A DNA stretch of 12,632 nt, taken from the NCBI GenBank assembly GCA_945787485.1, contig CALZHV010000052.1:1-12632 (forward strand), written 5' to 3'. The notes under the pieces are model-generated. The model saw nothing but the letters and a program-made list of their open reading frames with translations. It made no database searches and was not told where the DNA came from. Position numbers and translations under genes: made by a program. Source of the DNA: an uncultured Lachnospiraceae bacterium (GTDB taxonomy: Bacteria > Bacillota > Clostridia > Lachnospirales > Lachnospiraceae). The first letter of the stretch is position 1. Each line of letters starts with the position of its first letter. Below are positions 7,574 to 12,632 of the stretch, in pieces.

Positions 7574-7699
7574 GTGAACAATGTATTTGATTCATATTTT
7601 GATTATTGTTTCGATTGCAATGAACATTGCGTTGAAACAACTTCAAAAAAAAGCGATAATCAAATAAAAGCTTTTAATGGCGGCGGTTCCGGCGGATAA
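7574..7699 (+). CDS. 41-residue putative RiPP precursor with GGGSGG C-terminus
   Basis: Found by hand. It starts at GTG 7574 with the strong ribosome site GGAGGT (7561-7566) 7 nt upstream, 30 nt after the radical SAM stop. The N-terminal half (MNNVFDSYFDYCFDCNEHCV) is acidic and aromatic, with three cysteines spaced CX2CX3C (C12, C15, C19). A K/S/D/N-rich stretch leads to the C-terminus FNGGGSGG, after which it stops. Small size, better translation signal than the enzyme and a glycine-rich end next to an RRE-bearing radical SAM gene fit a leader-plus-core precursor. The core could be the Gly/Ser tail or include the cysteines. No protease or exporter gene is adjacent. A terminator follows within 6 nt. 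The family is unrecognised; it could instead be a small metal-binding accessory protein. Confidence 0.75.
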   Translation: MNNVFDSYFDYCFDCNEHCVETTSKKSDNQIKAFNGGGSGG

Positions 7700-7704
7700 A
7701 AACT

Positions 7705-7731
7705 AAGTGGTGGAAGTCAATTCCACCACTT
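7705..7731. terminator. Bidirectional terminator between convergent units
   Basis: An 11-bp perfect stem, AAGTGGTGGAA (7705-7715) / TTCCACCACTT (7721-7731), has a 5-nt loop and T-rich tracts on both outgoing strands (TTTTAG rightward, TTAGTTTTTA leftward). It ends the peptide unit and the pentapeptide unit, and abuts the latter's stop codon (7732-7734). Confidence 0.85.
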
Positions 7732-9156
7732 TTAGCTTATCAAATATTCAACATTTTCAATGTGGTTTTCACATTCTTCGCTATAATGGAATTCAAACTT
7801 TCCAAATTTTAAAGAAATGTCTTTTTTTGTATTTCCTTTTGTTTTACCCTTCTTAATCCCTTTTTTTGAATTTGCTGTTTTTTCATACCTACTAGAAGAA
7901 ATGTCTTTTAACGATTTTGCTCCTCCAAAGGCATAATAAAACACTTGACAAACAGATAATAATACAGGCAAGACTTCGCTTATGTACACTACTATTTCGT
8001 ATGGTGAATGGTGTGAAATTTCTATTTTGGGATTTAGATTAGGTTGTAAGCGATGAATATTGCTTTCAATACACTTCAATAATGGTGCTAAGTCTTCTAT
8101 TTTGTCAGGAGCAATATCTGTATGCAATGTAATACTAGCAGTTGGATAAGCATTAGGATTCTCTAACAATATTCTTTTTATGTTATCTAGATAGTAAGTA
8201 AAACTCCTAATCTGATGATTTGAAAAGTCATTAGGTTTAATTCTATCGTTAATTATTTGATATATTTTTTTACGATGATCCGAACTTAGTATATTTAATT
8301 TTACAATCAAATTACACAAATCTTGAAGAGTTGAAAAGTCTTTTGTTTGAGCCACATAATTAAAAGCTTCTGGTAAAATTTTCTGTAATTCATCATATCG
8401 TTTTTCTAATGCCAATATATTAATTACATAATAATAATCTTTTTCTGCCCAATAATATCCAAGCAAATTTGGAAGAAGGGACAATGCATCTTCTAATGTC
8501 AAATAATTATCTTTTCCATAAAATATTTTTATTTTCTCTCCATTATTAATTAATTCATTTACTAGCCCAAAATTCTTGGCTAAATCTAAAATATGTATTA
8601 CCACATTTTTGAATGTAACATTATCAAAATCGCAAAATCTAAATACGATTTTACTCATATCAACGTTTTCAAAAATAGTATTTTTAATAATACTTCTTTC
8701 AAATCCAAATGAATCAAAAATGCAGTCATTAAAAAAACAATTATCTATTACCATTTCTCTAAAAGGAGTTCCTTGTATATGCGTGTTTACAAAATGTGTA
8801 TTAAATAAAGTTCCAAAACTAAAATTACTATTTAAAATTATACTAATTTTGTTTTCTGAAATAAACCAAGAGTTTTCAATATCACAATACCTAAAATCTG
8901 CATCTATAAATTCGCAATTATAGAAATGGCAAGTATCAAAACAACTAGATTCGCCAGCAGGCCTTTCAAATTTACTATTCCTAAATATACATTTTTTATA
9001 TTCTGGTTTATTTATAAACATACCTTGAAAATTCTCATCAAAATTTTTATTTTCAGCAAATCTTGGTGGAACCTGATTTGAATTTATGCTTCTTGTTTGT
9101 AAATGTGAAAAAAGCTCGTATGATGCATTAACTGAATTAACTAACTCTGGTAACAT
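7732..9156 (-). CDS. Pentapeptide-repeat protein with helical and basic C-terminal parts
   Basis: A 474-residue protein. Residues ~50-190 contain degenerate pentapeptide repeats (CHFYNCEFIDADFRYCDIEN, then CDFDNVTFKN), which fold as a right-handed quadrilateral beta-helix. Residues ~190-335 are helical, then comes an alpha/beta segment with SPYEIVVYISEVLPVLL (hydrophobic, perhaps membrane-associated), a lysine-rich linker (KKGIKKGKTKGNTKKD, ~425-445) and a short beta tail. There is no signal peptide. Pentapeptide proteins such as Qnr and McbG protect gyrase, and McbG is immunity for the RiPP microcin B17, so immunity is possible here; most of the protein is unlike those short families, so function is open. 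GGAG is 6 nt before the ATG. It converges on the peptide unit inside the inverted-repeat cassette. Confidence 0.85.
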   Translation of the reverse strand: MLPELVNSVNASYELFSHLQTRSINSNQVPPRFAENKNFDENFQGMFINKPEYKKCIFRNSKFERPAGESSCFDTCHFYNCEFIDADFRYCDIENSWFISENKISIILNSNFSFGTLFNTHFVNTHIQGTPFREMVIDNCFFNDCIFDSFGFERSIIKNTIFENVDMSKIVFRFCDFDNVTFKNVVIHILDLAKNFGLVNELINNGEKIKIFYGKDNYLTLEDALSLLPNLLGYYWAEKDYYYVINILALEKRYDELQKILPEAFNYVAQTKDFSTLQDLCNLIVKLNILSSDHRKKIYQIINDRIKPNDFSNHQIRSFTYYLDNIKRILLENPNAYPTASITLHTDIAPDKIEDLAPLLKCIESNIHRLQPNLNPKIEISHHSPYEIVVYISEVLPVLLSVCQVFYYAFGGAKSLKDISSSRYEKTANSKKGIKKGKTKGNTKKDISLKFGKFEFHYSEECENHIENVEYLIS

Positions 9157-9183
9157 ATATTACTCCTATAAACTTTAGAATTA

Positions 9184-9206
9184 TGATAACAATTAGTTAT
9201 CCTTTA
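9184..9206 (-). repeat. Right 23-bp inverted repeat of the cassette
   Basis: The exact reverse complement of 5501-5523, with core 9185-9201. The pentapeptide gene starts 27 nt inside it. The two repeats enclose 3,660 bp (5524-9183). The asymmetric 5-bp centre (TAATT versus AATTA) is oppositely oriented, which for site-specific recombination predicts inversion rather than excision. Confidence 0.85.
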
Positions 9207-9231
9207 CTTAATATTGTTTAATTTCATTTTT

Positions 9232-9260
9232 AGAATAGCACAAAAACATATATAAAACAA
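9232..9260 (-). promoter_or_regulatory. Promoter outside the right repeat, reading into the cassette
   Basis: On the minus strand, TTGTTT (complement of 9255-9260) is followed by a 17-nt spacer and TATTCT (complement of 9232-9237). It lies outside the inverted repeat, so it would stay in place if the segment inverts. At present it would drive the pentapeptide gene. The hexamers are moderate matches; the spacing is ideal. Confidence 0.45.
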
Positions 9261-9261
9261 T

Positions 9262-9289
9262 CGAAAAATGTAAAATGATATATTTTTCG
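9262..9289. repeat. 8-bp inverted repeat upstream of the recombinase
   Basis: CGAAAAAT (9262-9269) and ATTTTTCG (9282-9289) form an inverted repeat with a 12-nt spacer between the two outward-facing promoters. ATCGAAAAATG (9260-9270) recurs directly after the recombinase gene (10304-10314). It could be a recombinase or regulator site, but A-rich motifs of this length recur by chance here. Confidence 0.3.
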
Positions 9290-9328
9290 TGCCGAATTGT
9301 TTTGTTTTTTTGGAATTGTAAATTTTAG

Positions 9329-9357
9329 TCGACTTTTGGTTTGTTCTCCGTCATAAT
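9329..9357 (+). promoter_or_regulatory. Promoter of the recombinase gene
   Basis: TCGACT (9329-9334), a 17-nt spacer and CATAAT (9352-9357) lie 27 nt before the ATG at 9385. The ribosome site CGGAGG follows. This promoter is divergent from the one serving the cassette. Confidence 0.5.
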
Positions 9358-9384
9358 GAAATTATCATTTTACGGAGGATTTTT

Positions 9385-10296
9385 ATGTTTAATTTAGTTG
9401 ATGAAAAGGACAAATATTTGATTGCTTGTAAGTCATTGAAAGGTTTAAGCGATTTAACACTCAAAGCGTACAAAATTGATTTGAAGCAGTTTTGTGACTA
9501 TATGAGTCAGCGTGACTGCTTTGACAAGAACGAGCTCAATTCATATATCAATATGCTCCACAGTCGGTACAAGCCTAAAAGTGCAAAGCGGAAGATTGCT
9601 TGTGTTAAGGCGTTTTATCGGTATATGGAAATCGAGGACATTATTGATTACAACCCATTTCACAAAATCATCATTAAATACAAAGAGCCGTTGAAGCTAC
9701 CGAGGACAATACCTTTAAATTGCATTGAGGATATACTCACTTATGCGTATAAGCAATATTCTCTTGCCGTTACCAAATATCAAAAAGAGGTAACCCTGCG
9801 AAACATTGTTGTTATTGAACTACTGTTTTCAACCGGCATGAGAGTATCGGAAATATCAAATCTTAAAACTGCTAATATCAATTTAACTGATAACACAATC
9901 CGCATATTTGGCAAAGGCTCAAAGGAGCGTATTATGTGTATTAATGATAATTTGAGCAAGACGATAAGCAATTACCTAACAGTTCGTTCTCGCAAAACGG
10001 ATTACCTTTTGGTAAACAAGTTAGGCAACCGCTTATCTGAGCAGTCTGTACGATATATGGTTAATGATTATGCATATGCTGTTGGCACACCATTGCACAT
10101 TACACCGCATATGTTCAGACATACCTTCGCCACCGAGCTCCACAACGAAGATGTGGACATAAGATACATTCAGCAATTTCTCGGACATAGTTCTATCGCA
10201 ACTACACAGATTTATACTCATATCAGCACAAGCAAAACCCGCGAGATATTGGAATCAAAGCATCCGAGAAATAAAATGAATTTGTTCCTTACATAA
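9385..10296 (+). CDS. XerC/D-like tyrosine recombinase (integrase)
   Basis: A site-specific recombinase of 303 residues. An N-terminal SAM-like core-binding domain (about 5-90; LSDLTLKAYKIDLKQFCDYM) is followed by the catalytic domain. The full active set is visible: R153 in GMRVSEI, K177 in GKGSKER, H242 and R245 in HMFRHTF, H268 in LGHSS and the nucleophile Y277 in QIYTH. It lacks the extra N-terminal arm-binding domain of Tn916- and lambda-type integrases, so it resembles Xer proteins and phase-variation invertases that act on short simple sites. It is transcribed rightward from its own promoter, 178 bp outside the right inverted repeat. It is therefore the natural candidate to act on the 23-bp repeats, though integrating a larger element elsewhere is equally possible from sequence alone. 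Confidence 0.93.
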   Translation: MFNLVDEKDKYLIACKSLKGLSDLTLKAYKIDLKQFCDYMSQRDCFDKNELNSYINMLHSRYKPKSAKRKIACVKAFYRYMEIEDIIDYNPFHKIIIKYKEPLKLPRTIPLNCIEDILTYAYKQYSLAVTKYQKEVTLRNIVVIELLFSTGMRVSEISNLKTANINLTDNTIRIFGKGSKERIMCINDNLSKTISNYLTVRSRKTDYLLVNKLGNRLSEQSVRYMVNDYAYAVGTPLHITPHMFRHTFATELHNEDVDIRYIQQFLGHSSIATTQIYTHISTSKTREILESKHPRNKMNLFLT

Positions 10297-10337
10297 TATA
10301 AGTATCGAAAAATGGAAAAAGTAACACAAAAACTTTT

Positions 10338-10523
10338 TTATTTTTCTTCCAAGCCTCTAATATATAGTATTTTGTTAACACATTTTTCAATTAAAGTACA
10401 GTTTACTTTTTCAAGTGGCTTTTGCAATTCCCTGTCTATATATTTGTTTAAACAAAGAATAATTAATTCTTTAATTCTGTTGTTAAGAACATCCTTCATT
10501 GAAACTATTTGTCTTATCTCCAC
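10338..10523 (-). CDS. Possible small protein downstream of the dockerin gene
   Basis: A 61-codon leftward frame from GTG 10523 (or 53 codons from ATG 10499), overlapping the end of the dockerin gene by 10 nt. The product is lysine/glutamate-rich and helical (MKDVLNNRIKELIILCLNKY) with protein-like composition. There is no good ribosome site for either start, and the opposite strand is also open (10312-10563), though with a less protein-like product. It could be a remnant or a spurious frame; I do not recognise it. Confidence 0.25.
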   Translation of the reverse strand: MEIRQIVSMKDVLNNRIKELIILCLNKYIDRELQKPLEKVNCTLIEKCVNKILYIRGLEEK

Positions 10524-11608
10524 GATGTATATAATGTCAATGCCGGATGAGAGGTTGCACTGAAAAACTCCTGGAAATACGCCTTATCAATATCTGTTAT
10601 TTCACCATCTCCATCAATATCATAACAATATTCTTCATATTGATTTGAACCTATTACATAACGACTTAAAGATGCATAATCTTTAGCATTAATAACTTCG
10701 TCATCAACATAATCACAGACAATTATTCCAATAGCATGATTTTCACTTGAAACAGAATAGTTGTTATACAATACATCATAAACTATTTCTCTATCAAAAG
10801 CGGTTGTTCCACTTATTACTGCAGTATTATTAGTTCCAATTGATGTGAAATAATCTATTCTGCCATTTTCATCAGCATAGAATGTTCCGTATTGATTTGT
10901 TAAATAACCTGTATGATAAGCTGTTCCGGAATTAGTTAAATCAACAAAATCTATATTACTTGAAGTCATAATACCAATATAACAATATTCAGATACGATA
11001 CGATTAGTAGAAAACGAAAAATGTTTTTCAGCAGCATATGATTTTGCAACTGAAGACACATTGTTTCCATAAAATGTTGGGCGTACACATCCATTAAAAG
11101 CATTCGCTCCAATAGATGTAATCGAATCCGTATTAAGTAAGGTTTTTAGATTATTACAATTTCTAAATGTATTGCTACCAATAGTAAGAGTTGTTGAATT
11201 TAGTTCAACATATTCCAGTTCATGACAATTATAAAATGCAGTATTACTTAATGAAGTGATGTTTGACGGAAGAATTACTTCTTGTATATCAGTATTTGAA
11301 AAATATACTGAATCAAGATAAAGACAACTACTTAAATCAATCTTTCCGGTGATACTCATGTTAGAAACATTAATCTCAACCATATGATTTTCACCGTCAA
11401 TTTCTTCCCAAACGATTTCATTAATTGAGTCTGGATTTGTTAAATCCCAATCAAGTATTTCTTCATTATTTCCATATGATAAAAACTTATTTAGTGCTCC
11501 AATTTCATTGTCAGAGTATGCTGTTATTGAAGCAAATGCAGCTATGGGGTTAATAAGAGTTAAAACCAACACAATTGTAAACATTGATAAATATTTTCTT
11601 AATTTCAG
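10514..11608 (-). CDS. Secreted BspA-like leucine-rich-repeat protein with dockerin-like module
   Basis: An extracellular protein of 364 residues from CTG 11608, or 356 from ATG 11584. A hydrophobic signal segment ends in PIAAFAS. LRR_5/BspA-type repeats follow (SITSIGANAFNGC, NTAFYNCHELEYVELN), which usually mediate surface binding. The C-terminus has two dockerin-like EF-hand loops: a degenerate CDYVDDEVINAKDYASLSRY and a canonical CYDIDGDGEITDIDKAYF. Dockerins bind cohesins in cellulosome-type assemblies of Ruminococcus and Clostridium. The start is unusual. ATG 11584 lacks a ribosome site and leaves no positive n-region. GAGGAG (complement of 11617-11622) is 8 nt from CTG 11608, which adds MKLRKYLS. 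Alternatively, losing one A from the A6 tract at 11610-11615 would join the ATG at 11624 or 11627 to this frame. Confidence 0.85.
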   Translation of the reverse strand: MKLRKYLSMFTIVLVLTLINPIAAFASITAYSDNEIGALNKFLSYGNNEEILDWDLTNPDSINEIVWEEIDGENHMVEINVSNMSITGKIDLSSCLYLDSVYFSNTDIQEVILPSNITSLSNTAFYNCHELEYVELNSTTLTIGSNTFRNCNNLKTLLNTDSITSIGANAFNGCVRPTFYGNNVSSVAKSYAAEKHFSFSTNRIVSEYCYIGIMTSSNIDFVDLTNSGTAYHTGYLTNQYGTFYADENGRIDYFTSIGTNNTAVISGTTAFDREIVYDVLYNNYSVSSENHAIGIIVCDYVDDEVINAKDYASLSRYVIGSNQYEEYCYDIDGDGEITDIDKAYFQEFFSATSHPALTLYTSWR

Positions 11609-11697
11609 ATTTTTTACTCCTCATCATTTTTTATAAAATTTCTTGTATGATTAAATATTAAATTATGAATATGTATATAGATTTGAGCATTGATGTC

Positions 11698-12171
11698 TTA
11701 TTTCATAAAATCATCTGCCAATTTATACATCTTACTGCTATCATTATGAGTTATTTTAATATAATAACCATCATCCTCCCCAATAAATACAGTTCCGAAA
11801 TTATATGTTTCGCCATTATCATATACTAACATAACCGAACCTAATTCGAGTTTGGGTTTCACATCAATCGGTTCACTATTACTTTCTAGTTCAAGTAAAG
11901 GTCTTGGATCATCACTTTCAACGGGGATTTTCGTCCCATTAAACTCAACATAGATGCTCTCAACAACCTTATTATCATACTTTACATTAGCATTCGTATC
12001 AGTATTTTCATTTAAAGATTGGTTGTCATCATTGTTTTGATTTGTTGACACGATATTTGATGATGAATTACTATCATTATCCTTTTTGTTTTCGTTTTGA
12101 GCATTTGAACAAGAGGCTAATGTCAAACATATTAAGAATAATGAAAAAATAATCATTAATTTCTTTTTCAT
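11698..12171 (-). CDS. Putative lipoprotein of unknown function
   Basis: A 157-residue exported lipoprotein. The charged N-terminus MKKK and hydrophobic core end in a lipobox, LASC, with C21 as the predicted lipidation site. A linker rich in N, D, S and K (about 22-70) follows, then a predicted beta-rich domain with VVESIYVEFNGTKIPVESDD and GSVMLVYDNGETYNFGTVF. I do not recognise the domain. AGAGGG lies 6 nt before the ATG. The gene starts 12 nt after the stop of the upstream lipoprotein gene, so the two are probably cotranscribed. It probably sits at the outer face of the membrane. Confidence 0.85.
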   Translation of the reverse strand: MKKKLMIIFSLFLICLTLASCSNAQNENKKDNDSNSSSNIVSTNQNNDDNQSLNENTDTNANVKYDNKVVESIYVEFNGTKIPVESDDPRPLLELESNSEPIDVKPKLELGSVMLVYDNGETYNFGTVFIGEDDGYYIKITHNDSSKMYKLADDFMK

Positions 12172-12183
12172 TTTATTTCCCTC

Positions 12184-12632
12184 TTAATACCACTTATTTA
12201 TCCAGCCATCTTTGTCTGTAATAGGTTGGGTTTGTTTTTGTGGTGTAGTTGTATTAGTTTGAGTTGTTATTTCGTCTGTTGATATTTCTGTGCTCATTTC
12301 AGTTTTATTATTTCGGACAGTTGTGGTTTTTGAATTATCTGTTACAGTATTAAAATCGATAACATTATCTGCTTCGTTTTGGGCAGAGGTTGATGATGTT
12401 TGAGTTTCAGTTGCTTTGCTTTGTACAGTAATTTCTGTTGTAACAACATCACCATTTTCTTTGGTAACAATATCTTTGTTTTCATCAGTAACCGGCTTAT
12501 AGTAATGAGTAATACCGTTACTGTCCGTAACGGCAGTAGTTGATATACTTTCACTACCGCTGTTATGTGTACATGCTACAAAAGAGCAAATAATCACTAC
12601 AACAGAAACGATAATTAAAATCTGCTTTTTCA
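12184..12632 (-). CDS. Putative Thr-rich lipoprotein (start codon's first base lies beyond the window)
   Basis: A lipoprotein of about 149 residues. The frame runs to the last base, and the final two bases read as TG of a start codon. The natural N-terminus would be MKKQILIIVSVVVIICSFVA followed by Cys21 in the lipobox FVAC; starting at GTG 12597 would remove the positive n-region. The mature part is low complexity, rich in T, S, N and Q (repeated TTEI, TSTS and TTTP patterns), with an imperfect repeat around ITHYYKPVTDENKDIVTKE and a C-terminus DKDGWINKWY. It looks like a surface-exposed linker-like protein. It is upstream of, and probably in an operon with, the second lipoprotein. Function is unknown. 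Confidence 0.8.
   Translation of the reverse strand, partial: KKQILIIVSVVVIICSFVACTHNSGSESISTTAVTDSNGITHYYKPVTDENKDIVTKENGDVVTTEITVQSKATETQTSSTSAQNEADNVIDFNTVTDNSKTTTVRNNKTEMSTEISTDEITTQTNTTTPQKQTQPITDKDGWINKWY

Noticed and set aside
8576..8923. A 115-codon plus-strand frame within the pentapeptide gene
   Set aside because: It is the antisense shadow of the pentapeptide repeats, whose periodicity keeps the opposite strand open; it has no ribosome site or protein-like composition.
5501..9206. Cassette as a classical DDE transposon with terminal inverted repeats
   Set aside because: There is no transposase between the repeats and no target-site duplication outside them (TGTCAA on the left, CTTAAT on the right).
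9260..10314. ATCGAAAAATG direct repeats (9260-9270 and 10304-10314) as attachment sites bracketing the recombinase
   Set aside because: They are only 11 bp and A-rich, and the nine-base CGAAAAATG also occurs inside the dockerin gene near 11015, so chance is likely.
10316..10338. Possible terminator of the recombinase gene (AAAAAGT / ACTTTTT)
   Set aside because: The stem is only 7 bp with a single G:C pair, which is too weak to separate from A/T-run background.
10312..10563. An 83-codon plus-strand frame after the recombinase
   Set aside because: Composition is dominated by L, I, S and F from T-rich DNA, it has no ribosome site, and it runs antisense to the end of the dockerin gene.
12342..12554. 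A 70-codon minus-strand frame within the Thr-rich lipoprotein gene
   Set aside because: It is a +1-frame shadow of the low-complexity lipoprotein reading frame, which has the signal peptide and lipobox.

Overview
The window looks like an accessory region from a low-GC gut Clostridium-type Firmicute, most likely a Ruminococcus or Eubacterium relative (Oscillospiraceae). The grounds are Shine-Dalgarno-led AT-rich genes, a Tn1549/CD1115-type conjugation module, and a secreted leucine-rich-repeat protein ending in a dockerin-like module next to two lipoproteins. No rRNA, tRNA or CRISPR array was seen. The organism call is inference.

Layout: (1) 1-77 is the start of a leftward gene running off the window. 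(2) 301-1691 is a very AT-rich three-gene operon of unknown function closed by an intrinsic terminator at 1723-1755; its last product has an R-x4-H motif reminiscent of HEPN RNases. (3) 1782-5380 is a more GC-rich fragment of a conjugative element: a DUF3991/Toprim protein, a VirD4-like coupling protein and a small helix-turn-helix protein. The T4SS channel genes that usually follow are absent from the window. (4) 5501-9206 is an AT-rich cassette bounded by perfect 23-bp inverted repeats. It holds a radical SAM enzyme, a 41-residue ORF ending in Gly-Gly-Gly-Ser-Gly-Gly that was found by hand, a bidirectional terminator, and a convergent pentapeptide-repeat protein. (5) 9385-10296 is a compact tyrosine recombinase just outside the right repeat. 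(6) 10514-12632 carries leftward genes for secreted proteins: an LRR/dockerin protein and two lipoproteins.

The most interesting reading is that region 4 is a small, undescribed RiPP system. The radical SAM protein has a degenerate B12-binding-like domain, a CX4CX2C cluster motif and a C-terminal segment resembling a PqqD-type RiPP recognition element. The 41-residue peptide behind it has the best ribosome-binding site in the cassette and a glycine-rich tail, as expected of a precursor. The cassette may be invertible. Its two transcription units point inward from the two repeats, each start codon lies 22-27 nt inside its repeat, a recombinase gene sits next door, and a promoter-like sequence outside the right repeat reads in. 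Inversion would then swap which unit (pentapeptide protein or radical SAM plus peptide) is served by that promoter. A shared palindromic operator is the main competing explanation for the repeats.

Two genes have odd 5' ends. The Toprim gene appears to start at ATA and carries a terminator-like hairpin inside its first codons. The dockerin gene needs either a CTG start or a one-base correction in an A6 tract to gain a normal signal peptide.
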